A DNA stretch of 64,000 nt from Phymatolithon calcareum (Eukaryota; Rhodophyta; Florideophyceae; Hapalidiales). The notes below the pieces were generated by a model. The model saw only the letters and a list, made by a program, of their open reading frames with translations. It ran no database searches and was not told the DNA's origin. How positions within the stretch are numbered: the first letter of the stretch is position 1; each line of letters starts with the position of its first letter. The translations under genes and the position numbers were made by a program. Positions 55,642-64,000 of this stretch are shown piece by piece. The DNA lies in assembly GCA_977006965.1 (NCBI GenBank), contig OZ345384.1, forward strand, positions 1 through 64,000. The letters are read 5' to 3'.

Positions 55642-56279
55642 TTGTATTATTCATCATAGATGTACACCATTTCCCCGGGCGTTCGAAGTTTTCTTCCACT
55701 TGCGAAGGATTTAGTTGGAGTCTTCCCAGGAATCGTTACGCGCATAAGTTTCAGTGATAGATTCTTATATATCGTTGTTTTCGCTGATGAGAGGATTCAG
55801 CTTGAATATCTATCTGCTGTTTTCCGATTCTTCCAGAAGTGATCGCATGGACGGCCTTGTTTCAATCTCCGTACTTTCCTGCCATTCCTGCATCATTTCC
55901 AGTTTTGTCAAGATTGTCTTTCTCATTCAAAAACTACCAGGGATGTCTCTAAACTCGCAAAGGGCGCCTGCGGGGCAGGCAAAACTGGGGACGTCAGTAA
56001 CCCTCCCCCGCGTGGATCGTCGTCCGGCAGGACAGATTTTAGAAGAGGCTAAAAACGCCCATGGCGCCTCGCCGCAGAAACGACTCGGGGCATCGCAAAC
56101 TCCCGTTCGCGTACAGACGTTTGTCAAGAGACTGTATACTCTGCGTGGTAATAATAGCGATATGATTCATAAATCCTGACACAGTGACATGTGAATATGA
56201 GTCAATCATATACTAGCATTTTCCGATCCGAAATCGATTTCTTCAAATTAGTTCTAGTTCCTAGTTTAGGGTATTAGAT
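55642..56279. other. No recognised gene
   Basis: Plus frames of 60 and 141 codons occur (55,660-55,842 and 55,754-56,179). They have no motif I know. At 56,225-56,250 the word TTCCGATCCGAAATCGATTT is shared with the inverted repeats at 58.14 and 62.29-62.43 kb. Confidence 0.3.
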
Positions 56280-58050
56280 TCACGTGATTTTTTATAAAAG
56301 AAAGCTCTTCAATATCAGGCTCTTCAACAGTGTTAAGCTTATGGATAGCAACAACGTGCTTCGTGAAACAGTCACAACATAGGAAATGCGACCGATGCGT
56401 GTTTTGCCATCGTAAAGAATGCTACAGGACGAACATATGGCGTTCGTTTTCCTCGCTTCGCAAAATTTACAGTTGATATTCACGGCAAAAGTAGTTCTCG
56501 TGGCATTAGAGTTCTTCCCTTTCTTCTCGGTGGGAGTGAAGTGGATTCGAGCTCCGCTCTCTAACGTAAATGTAAAACCTGATTTGACTGAATGTGGACG
56601 GGTAGTACTAGAGTTAAGTACGGTACCCTTAACTTGCTGAATCAGAATTTCATATTATTTTTGCTGCACCACGTGCTGCTGACACTCTGGATGAGCTTCA
56701 AAGATTAAAAACGAGGAATTTACCAAGGCAGTTGCCGGAACAAATATGTTCACACGAAACGACCACTGGAGCAGTGGGTTCGTCGCTCGATTTTCAAATA
56801 TTCTCAGCGGTCAGAGCTCTTGAGGAAATAGAACACTTGCGGAATCCCATGCGTACTACACATTCCCTTGTTTGCAGACGGAAGGAGCTTCCTCGGTGCA
56901 GTGACCGGCAACGATGGATGTATGGGTAATGAAAAGCTGTCAGATACTATGGAAAGTCTGATTGAAGGTACGATCACTTTTGAAGCAATTTAGATCCCAA
57001 ACATTAGCATCGTACAAGCTTTACCCCCAGAAGGCAATGCGAGCCACAGACGCCCTGAAAGTACTCTCAATCAACTTGCAGCAGTACGCTGCTCGCTCGC
57101 AACAGTTTTTCAAGATGGCCCCATTGAATACGAACATAGATGCAAGACCTGCACTGTGGGAACCAAGTGTACCGTGCAGAATCTACCCCTACAATGTAAT
57201 GGACGGAATTTACCAACACGCCAGACTATTTGTAGAGCTGACACCAAGACGGTGGAGGAAATATGCAATGAGAAACCGGTCGAAGAACTCAAGATCGTGA
57301 ACAATGAGCAGCTGTTTGATATAATCCAAAATATTTCAGAGGGCGTATCAAATGGAGCCTCTAAGAGGGCACTCAGTTTCTGAGGTCTACTTTGCAGCTT
57401 GACTAGTCTAATGGTTTTCTTTTCGTTGAGAATCGGCCTGGAAAAGTGGCGTTTTCTGATGAAGGTTAGCGAAGTCGAGTACTGTAAGCAAGAATTGGCA
57501 ATGCTACGCTTTTCCATTGTAGTCTCGGCTCAACGTCCCGAGCGGGCTGAAACAACAGCAACAGGTCATTATTATTTGAGACAAACAATAAGGAGGGTTG
57601 CAATCCTAATGTTCTTCACTGGGTGGTCAGTAGGACCAATTTTACGCGCATTGACGTGCTTGAGAGACCACGATTTTTTCTTCAATTACATCCTGAGACG
57701 TACCATTCACACTTACTGACTTCGAAATGGCTGGCTGTAGTCCACATCAATTTTTTTCGACTAAACGCCTTCGTTTCCTTAGCATGTTTGGCTCCACCTA
57801 TAGTTCGAGGGGAATATTTCTCTTGTGGCACAGCAGGTCTGTTGAGAGTAGACAGAATATTTTCGTTCCTATCTCAGAACTGTTTGAATAGAATGTAGTA
57901 TTTGCGGTACTCGACATTCTCGGCTTTATGAATCTGGCGCGAGCGAGATTTTTCGCTTTTATTTTATAGATTTTTGGAACTAAGTCGCCCATCAATTGAG
58001 GGATTTACTCTTATATGAGGTGCTTAGTAATCTAGACACTAGTGTGACGT
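56280..58050 (-). mobile_element. piggyBac-like transposon P2, deleted relict
   Basis: The minus strand carries N-terminal (about 57,950-57,660) and C-terminal (about 56,800-56,290) pieces matching P1. The right end (57,965-58,050) has CATCAATTGAGGGATTT and TAGACACTAG as in P1. In between the frame is decayed. The left terminus was not clearly found. Confidence 0.6.
56290..56800 (-). pseudogene. piggyBac-like transposase, C-terminal part (P2)
   Basis: The minus frame reads WSFRVNIFVPATALVNSSFL, then IFEAHPECQQHVVQQK. This matches the piggyBac region where W...F...L-x-x-TALVNSY/A-x-x-L is conserved. After a frame change come HFTPTEKKGKNSNATRTTF and a zinc-binding tail C-x2-C-x7-C-x2-C, then (one more shift) CCDCFTKHVVAIHKL. 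The order equals that of P1 and supports a piggyBac-type transposase with a cysteine-rich C-terminus that binds DNA ends. Confidence 0.65.
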
Positions 58051-58185
58051 AAATAATATTCTTTCTCATACTTGCAGTCTTTGATCCAGAATTTTTGGTA
58101 GGCGAGAATTTATCCAATCACGGTTTATATTTTTTCGATCCGGAATCGATTTCTCAAAATTGCTCTCAGAGTGGTATATACATTC
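58040..58185. repeat. Left copy of a ~145-bp inverted repeat around the tyrosine recombinase
   Basis: CTAGTGTGACGT, then TCTCATAC, GATCCAGAATTTTT, TTTATCCAATCA and TTTCGATCCGGAATCG occur in this order. The reverse complement of 62,260-62,400 has the same words at the same spacing. Confidence 0.75.
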
Positions 58186-58546
58186 TATTCTCAGAAGCGC
58201 ACTGCTTTCGATTCCCAAACCCATTTTCATGGCGGCGAGTCGAAAAACGGGTTCATTGTTGACAACGAGCTGCACGACTGGGTAGTTTTTTCGACTATAG
58301 AGCACTAAAAAATAATTATCAGTGCTCTAAATCAGGAATGTCTAGGTTTTGATCTAATATCTCTAGGATCCGGTGAGATGTAAGAGAGAACAATTCTTAG
58401 CTACGATGCAGAGAAAGGCTCTAAGAAAAGCGCAATTCAATTCAAATATTTCATTTAAGAAGTGGAAAACGGCAACAATAAAAGCATAGAAGAGGGAAAA
58501 AAGAGATTCTTCTTGAAGAACAAGCCTGATTTGCCATAATGAACTA

Positions 58547-60364
58547 TCAATCAGAGGAATCATAACCGGTTACCAATGCGAGACGATCCTCTACGCTCGT
58601 GTCCATAATCTTGGCAACCTCTCTGGCACACGCACCGAAAGAAGCACGACTGGTAGATGCATAAGTTGAAGATAGCTGCTCAACAGAAGTGTTCATTACT
58701 TTTGACAAGTACTCCAAGAACTGTTCCTCTGTCTTCTGCGTCATAAGCTTTCCAGCGCGGTACTTTTGCAGCATCATAGTAGCATAGCTTGCACGGAGGG
58801 TCATTGTAGATACGTTAGACAGCTCAGGATCAATTCTTCCGAGAAATAGTTTCAGAGTTCGAGTGACATGACCACTGTCAAGACTAAAGCCGGTAGCTGT
58901 GTGGAGAAGAAGTGTTTTCCTTCGGATTCCGGACTCATCGACGCCGGTAAACTGCAAGATTAAGTCGCGAACGAATCGGATGTGGAACGAAAGGTAAGGA
59001 AACGTCGATGCCGGAAACAAGACGTATGGACAGTCAATATTTCTTGTGGTCTTCTCGTGGATTGTACACAGCTCGAAGTAGCCATTCTCACTCGCTTCCG
59101 CTTCCAACACTTTAAGTTCGCTGTACGAAGGTAACACGAGCTCTGCGTAGACCTGGGGGCGCTGACCTGCTCCGTTCATAATGAGTAAGCACATAAAATT
59201 GATGCACCACTTATTCAAAAGCGAAGTGATTTGCTTCTGAAAGCTGATCTTCTGCTTAAGTGTCACCTTCTTCCCTAGTCTTGATGCCTCAGATTCCTTG
59301 ACATACTTCTTGATACTAGGAAAGCACTTCATCAGGACTTGGCTCGCTCTCTTTGAGCAGAGAGAAAAGTCAGCTTCAGTGAAGAGTTTTCCCTCTTCAA
59401 TCCTTCGATTTATGTCTTGCTTCTCTTTCATTAGTTGCCTGGCTAGTCGCTTGTGACTTGCAGCGGTCTTCCGAATGAATCGAGCCGTGAGCTCGACTTT
59501 TCCGCTTAAGTCTGGGTTGCTCGAACGAAAGTAGAAGTCAGCGCCGTCGGCGAGCCTAACAAGAGTATTTGCCTTCTGAGTCACAGTGGTTGGAGCGGCC
59601 CTGATTTGAAAATAGCCGAGAAACGCTTCAGCCAGTGCCTTGTCGCAAATTAAGCGGAAGAGATTTCCAGGTTCGCACAGATTCTTCAGGTCGCATTTCT
59701 TCAAAGTAACACACATACGGGCGAATTGACCGACGGTAACCTTAAATTGTGCATACGTTTTTGAATCTTGTCCGGCATTGATAGCTGGAGCGAAATCAAC
59801 TTCGTAAACAACCTTCATGTCGTTCGAGTTTTCTTTCGTAATACGAAGTCCTTCATAAGCACGTATACCTCTTCGAACTCGATCGGTGATCTCCATCTTG
59901 GCTTCTTTTGAGGTGAAAAAATCAGGAGATAAAAAGCTTATATCCAAATCCCAGCATTCTTCAATGCTTAACGGACCAGAAGCACTTTTGATCAAATCAG
60001 ATTTAGTCTTCTTTACCTTCTTCCTCGGGACACATACGTGAAAGTCCTTTATCACACTTGCTTGGCGAGCGAGAAGCTTCTGAAGAAGACTCTTTTCCCC
60101 GTGAGCAACAAGTTCTTCTCCTGAGGACACTAAGTCACTGTCTTCATCCCGGGAATGGTCCGACGACGATACATCAAGGACATTTTCATCGTCACGCTGA
60201 CCGTGAAAAGCTCTTTGATGTCCCGAAAACGAGATAGTTTTGTTGATCTTTGGAAAGTCGGCTTGCGCAAGGACCTTTCCGTGATGTTGAGTGTCTCCAC
60301 CAGATTCTGAGCTGGAGGTTATGCAGTCTTCTTCATCGGAGATAAGAGAGACATTGACGTTCAT
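58547..60364 (-). CDS. Stand-alone tyrosine recombinase (Crypton-like candidate)
   Basis: A 605-residue intact frame from ATG at 60,362-60,364. Residues 1-110 are acidic and serine-rich, 110-130 basic (PRKKVKKTKSD, a possible nuclear signal), 150-350 helical and core-binding-like. The C-terminal part fits a tyrosine recombinase: R402 in MNGAGQRPQVYAEL, K438 in HEKTTRN on a predicted hairpin, R524 in MTLRASYATMML, and Y568 in QLSSTYASTS as likely nucleophile. The first residue of the usual H-x-x-R box is methionine here. No reverse transcriptase or RNase H is near on this strand, which separates it from DIRS elements and suggests a Crypton-type DNA element. It ends TAA-free of frameshifts, so it may be active or recently so. 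It could also be a domesticated gene. Confidence 0.6.
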   Translation of the reverse strand: MNVNVSLISDEEDCITSSSESGGDTQHHGKVLAQADFPKINKTISFSGHQRAFHGQRDDENVLDVSSSDHSRDEDSDLVSSGEELVAHGEKSLLQKLLARQASVIKDFHVCVPRKKVKKTKSDLIKSASGPLSIEECWDLDISFLSPDFFTSKEAKMEITDRVRRGIRAYEGLRITKENSNDMKVVYEVDFAPAINAGQDSKTYAQFKVTVGQFARMCVTLKKCDLKNLCEPGNLFRLICDKALAEAFLGYFQIRAAPTTVTQKANTLVRLADGADFYFRSSNPDLSGKVELTARFIRKTAASHKRLARQLMKEKQDINRRIEEGKLFTEADFSLCSKRASQVLMKCFPSIKKYVKESEASRLGKKVTLKQKISFQKQITSLLNKWCINFMCLLIMNGAGQRPQVYAELVLPSYSELKVLEAEASENGYFELCTIHEKTTRNIDCPYVLFPASTFPYLSFHIRFVRDLILQFTGVDESGIRRKTLLLHTATGFSLDSGHVTRTLKLFLGRIDPELSNVSTMTLRASYATMMLQKYRAGKLMTQKTEEQFLEYLSKVMNTSVEQLSSTYASTSRASFGACAREVAKIMDTSVEDRLALVTGYDSSD

Positions 60365-61146
60365 CGCAAGTCGTTTTTCGCGCGAACCAATCTCGTAGTA
60401 CTCCCAAGTGAGTATTAGGGGTTAGCGACGTATTCAATGTCATGAACTAATAGTCCTTCTTAAGTACAGACTATCAACATTTTACGGGGACCATGGTATG
60501 TTTGAACAGGTCCGAATTGCCATCTTTACAGTACGTGACCTCAAAAGAATCTTCCGGCAGTAAACTGGAATTCAAGTACGGGAGCTGTCTAGATTTAGGT
60601 ACGTACTGCTGAGAGAGAGTTTAGAGGTAGTCAGAAGCTCGTTCTCAAACGATTTATATACGTACTGCTCAGAGAGAATTTAGAGGTAGTCAGAAGCTCG
60701 TTCTCAAACGATTTATCTATGTGTAGATTTCATTCAGCTAAAGTCCCTCGTGCCATAAGAACGGAATTTTTTTAGGAAAAAAATTAGCTTGTGTAGTATT
60801 TTACGTATGTAATACGCATTCCACCATGGACGTATTTCCTGTTTTATGGAAGCGTATGGATTCCTGAATATTCGTGTTCTGATTACTGTAAAACACGTAA
60901 GCACAACCTGAAAAAAGACAATACATTTGACAAACGGGGGAGAAATAACATACTGGCAAAAGGAGTATATTATTTGCTGAATGAACTTCAATCACAGTTC
61001 AACGTAGTTACGATCTGCTTGCTGCTGGTACGTATTTTAGATGACGAAGATTGACGAAGATAGCTCAATGAACAACCTTTACATATTGAAGTCTCGGCAG
61101 ATTTATAGACGTATCTAAAATGTAGATGTCGATCAAGTATATTTTT
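60365..61146. other. 5' region of the recombinase and unassigned DNA
   Basis: It holds the presumed promoter side of the recombinase and a 59-bp tandem duplication. No other gene is seen. Confidence 0.35.
60601..60718. repeat. 59-bp tandem duplication
   Basis: Two adjacent units start with ACGTACTGCT (60,601 and 60,660) and share TTTAGAGGTAGTCAGAAGCT and CGTTCTCAAACGATTTAT. They differ at a few positions. It lies about 240 bp upstream of the recombinase start. Confidence 0.9.
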
Positions 61147-62220
61147 TCTAAAAACAAATTTGGTACCGTCCGAGAACGAGATTTACTTTGAATTAGGGAA
61201 AGCTGGAACTCAGTTCTCTGAAACATTCTCCTTCCATGCTCATGTATTTCTATCAACCAGCTCTCCGACATGGTCAGTAGTCGAAGCACAGGATTTAACC
61301 TGTGCTTCCACCCATGGCTACTTTGTGATATTGCCTCATGTACGCCCACTCTCTCTCCTATCGTTCGGCGCGAGCGCGGTACAGAATCTGTGAGCTCACC
61401 CAATGAATTGATGGCGAAGATGGCGACAGTAATGATGATAGCGTATCCGTGCCTGAGCGTGAAAACGGGAAAAATTCGTCACAAGAGATAAAGAAGACCC
61501 TCTCGCGTCCCTTGGAGCATCTACGGTAATCCAGATTGCGAAGAGAAACTAGCGATGTTGGAGAGTTGACTAGTCTTCTCAATTTACAGCTAGTTCAAGA
61601 TCAAAACCGGCGAGAAGCAGAGCGCAAGGATCATGCCTAATAGCGAGAGGAAGAGCGGAAAGTACATGTAGAACAGAGAGCGGAGAAGAGAACATGGCGT
61701 GAACGGGAGGATAAGAGGAATGACCAATTAATGCAAATGATGATGGTTTCCCGCAACAAGAAAAATTGAGCCTTGAAGTTCTTGGTTTCAATCGTATTTC
61801 TCGAATGTCATGTTATAGTCTAATTTTAGAATGAATAAACCGATGCTCAAGTTATTGTTGCTCTTGAAGACCAAACATTTAAATTGACCCTCAGCCGCTA
61901 CACACACTCCCACCACGGATACTACTGGATATGCTCTCGACTGTGACGATTAAGCACGTCAGTAGCTGTTTTTAAGGAGTCTCTGAATTTGGGGCACATC
62001 TTTTTCCGTCATCCCCCACTAACCAAATATCGGAACTTTTTTTGGGATCCTACTCAACTCCAAACAGACAGTTAGCTTCTAAGCTCAGTTGCGTCATAAA
62101 CGTGGTGAGAATATAGTTCATCACTCGCCCACAACTTGAACACATGTGCGACCCGAAAAGCACAGCAAGCACCACACTCATTTTCTTACGTGCGTGTGTG
62201 AAATCCTTGAAAATATGAAT
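61147..62220 (+). repeat. Interspersed repeat R, longer copy, with coiled-coil ORF remnant
   Basis: It matches the copy at 25.98-26.76 kb at both ends. Between 61,410 and 61,768 the plus strand encodes, with a few stops, an acidic then strongly E/R-rich helical protein (DGEDGDSNDDSVSVPE, later REEERKVHVEQRAEKRTWRE and DQLMQMMMVSRN). Such charged C-termini are common in Myb-like partner proteins of DNA transposons, but I see no Myb domain. Function is not assignable. Confidence 0.5.
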
Positions 62221-62259
62221 TTCTTTCGAAGGCCATGGGCAAGTAAAAGTAGAATATAT

Positions 62260-62400
62260 ATATCAGGCTAAAGAAATTTAGAAAAAACGATTCCGGATCG
62301 GAAAATGAAAGATCTTGATTGGGTAAATTCCAGCACGGTAAAAATTCCGGATCCAGTCTGTACGTATGAGAATGTAGATTCTTCACGTCACACTAGAAGT
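62260..62400. repeat. Right copy of the ~145-bp inverted repeat
   Basis: This is the reverse complement of 58,040-58,185 with point differences. A further unit with GATTCCGGATCGAAAT follows at 62,414-62,430, so the right end has the terminal word twice. Confidence 0.75.
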
Positions 62401-62430
62401 AACTTGAAGAAAGCGATTCCGGATCGAAAT

Positions 62431-63074
62431 ATTTTGGAATACGATTGGCTAATATTTGCATGGCAAATATTTGGAATCTATGTAGTTCAGCGGTTTCCAT
62501 TGTAGCACTGTAAACCGTCTTCCTACTGGCACTCGTGTCCGTTAAATATTTCTGCCCAATTCAGTGCAGTCCATAATTCGTTTTCTAACGTTCAATCATT
62601 TTCCCGTACGTAGGAGTATTCGAGACGAAAGATATTTCAGGAATGAACGATGATGTGGAATTAGTCGCAATTATGAAACAAGATGACGGCCATGAACTGC
62701 AACGTCATTTTAGGCTGAATGACGTCCGATCAGTGAACATTGACTCCTGAAGGATGCAGCGGGTCACGCTTACGAGGTATATCAGCGGCGAGGAAAGGAG
62801 CACTGGAAGAGCAAAGAAACGAGATTCATCAGGAAGAGTCCATACATTAGTGTATAACAATGATGACATTAAAATGTGGTATAAAATGTGACCGGAATAT
62901 GGAATGTGGGGTCCTGTTCAGCTGGAAACAGTTCCGACTCTTCTTTACTGTAATTAGGCATCTTTTGAAAAGAAAATATTTTTGAAGGAACGCCTTCTAC
63001 TTGCGAGGCGCCACGTTTCGAGGCGAGGCGGCTCCATATAATTTTAGACCTCACAATTCAGAGGCCCGTTTCAG
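62431..63074. other. No recognised gene
   Basis: Short frames only and no repeat that I could match inside the window. Confidence 0.35.
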
Positions 63075-63941
63075 TTGCCACGTTTTCTAGCGTCTAGACC
63101 TCATTTCAAGATGATCGTATCTGGAATAGAAATCTGTACTTCTTCTTTGGTGCTCCCATCTACCATGCCGGTGTTCAGCTCCTGGAAATCAAGCGCAATG
63201 GAAAATGAAATTCCTTTTCAGGCTCTTTGTTCTGTTTTCAAGAGCACTTTAAGAAGGGAAGCGGAGGCCGAGTCTCGCCTCACCTCGGCCGATGTGTCGA
63301 CTTACATTTCGCAAATGTTTGCATCAGCATCACTTCTTTCTGCATTGTATTTTCCTGATTCAGTCTTCCGAAGGTCCGTCATCGATCATTTGAACAGACT
63401 TGACGTCTCAAAATTCAAGAAAAATTTCTCCCGCGATCTCTGTATCGTGCATAATGTTGTTTTGAACGATATCAAGCCATCGAATGGAGGTCCCGAAGGA
63501 AGCAAGACATACTCTCTGGATGAAGGGCAAATGAAAACCAAAAAAGACTTGGAGGTTGTTGCCGTTCTTTTTGGGAGTCTTATTCTTGAAGCTGGATTCC
63601 AATCAATAGAACGATCAGACAAAGTGCTCCGGTTTATATTCAAATTTGTACAACTTTCTTCAGATGAAGACACACCAGAGGCTCTGATGGCATGGGTTTG
63701 CGAGCAGATAATTGGGACCGTACGGGTACTTATTTGCCATGATTCTGACGGAGATTTCGGAACTGTTCCGGATCTGAAGACATTTACAGATTCATTTTTA
63801 TCAATATGTCATCCCGACTTTCATGATCTTGTTACTGCAAACGTTCATGACATTGGAAATATTTTCTCTTGCTTCACACCTGTAGTTTTAAGGCTCGTAG
63901 TCCTCTCTGAGAGAAACAATATGTACTCTACCTTTATCTAG
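63075..63941 (+). CDS. Hypothetical protein, 288 aa
   Basis: An open frame from ATG 63,075 to TAG at 63,939-63,941. The product is mostly helical, with alternating polar and hydrophobic stretches (RRSVIDHLNRLDVSKFKKNF, KDLEVVAVLFGSLILEAGF), no signal peptide that I trust, no zinc or nucleotide motif and no repeat structure. Later ATGs (63,111 and 63,201) are possible starts. No similarity to other sequences in the window was seen. It may be a host gene or the accessory gene of a mobile element. It is the only long frame in the last 2 kb and has no partner in antisense. Confidence 0.45.
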   Translation: MPRFLASRPHFKMIVSGIEICTSSLVLPSTMPVFSSWKSSAMENEIPFQALCSVFKSTLRREAEAESRLTSADVSTYISQMFASASLLSALYFPDSVFRRSVIDHLNRLDVSKFKKNFSRDLCIVHNVVLNDIKPSNGGPEGSKTYSLDEGQMKTKKDLEVVAVLFGSLILEAGFQSIERSDKVLRFIFKFVQLSSDEDTPEALMAWVCEQIIGTVRVLICHDSDGDFGTVPDLKTFTDSFLSICHPDFHDLVTANVHDIGNIFSCFTPVVLRLVVLSERNNMYSTFI

Positions 63942-64000
63942 ATTACTAATGTTCATAAATGGAATGCCATCACATGCACATTACTTCCTCTTGGATTCTT

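Noticed and set aside
56744-57382. A plausible three-exon plus-strand gene (introns near 56,810-56,878 and 56,968-57,030) with a cysteine cluster
   Set aside because: The splice joints work in frame, but the 5' part of the same DNA encodes on the minus strand the piggyBac-type region (TALVNSS, ECQQH) that is shared with P1. The plus frame is most likely an antisense shadow.
1-64000. CRISPR arrays, bacterial operons or prophage genes
   Set aside because: No spaced direct repeats of CRISPR type, no operon-like gene packing, and eukaryotic transposons and an intron throughout.

Overview
This is a window of transposon-dense nuclear DNA from a eukaryote. It has one clear GT-AG intron, tRNA-derived SINEs, poly(A)-tailed and other non-LTR retrotransposons, a DIRS-like retroelement, hAT, piggyBac, pogo-type and Mutator-type DNA transposons, and a solo LTR. 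Host genes are few and intron-poor. A single-copy-type exportin-7 argues against ascomycete and basidiomycete fungi. The mixture suits an alga (red algae are one option) or another protist with a repeat-rich genome, but the sequence alone does not fix the lineage.

Layout. 1-4.4 kb: a DIRS-like element on the minus strand (gag-like, reverse transcriptase, RNase H, tyrosine recombinase running off the window edge). 6-11.3 kb: minus-strand LINE and copia fragments. 12.2-33.3 kb: a nested locus. A minus-strand pseudogene copy of a PAP2-exportin-7 gene pair spans 33.25 to 12.26 kb. It is split by a solo LTR (12,813-13,190), a LINE (15,679-27,732, 13-bp target duplication) and a piggyBac-like element (about 28.76-32.75 kb), which itself holds a SINE and a hAT element. 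Inside the LINE sits a 9.3-kb segment on the plus strand with the intact gene pair: PAP2 phosphatase-like gene (18,055-19,170) and exportin-7 (19,916-23,375, one 106-bp intron). 33.3-36.7 kb: a LINE tail holding a self-nested Mutator-type MITE, then a second hAT element. 36.8-47.7 kb: LINE-B debris, a decayed LINE-C copy and a pogo-type MITE. 47.7-51.9 kb: an almost complete LINE (LINE-C) with a 2A-like motif, AP endonuclease, reverse transcriptase and RNase H, broken only by three in-frame TAG codons. 52-55.6 kb: a second LINE-A2 copy with poly(A). 56-62.5 kb: a piggyBac relict, then a 605-aa stand-alone tyrosine recombinase between inverted repeats. 63.1-63.9 kb: an unrecognised 288-aa ORF.

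How the parts relate. Only PAP2, exportin-7 and perhaps the 63-kb ORF look like host genes. The rest is mobile DNA in which nesting order, target duplications and shared termini allow a relative history. The most striking point is that the intact PAP2-exportin-7 pair lies inside a LINE that itself interrupts an inverted dead copy of exportin-7.

All identifications rest on reading translated motifs and comparing copies inside the window. No database search was run, and boundaries given as 'about' are estimates.
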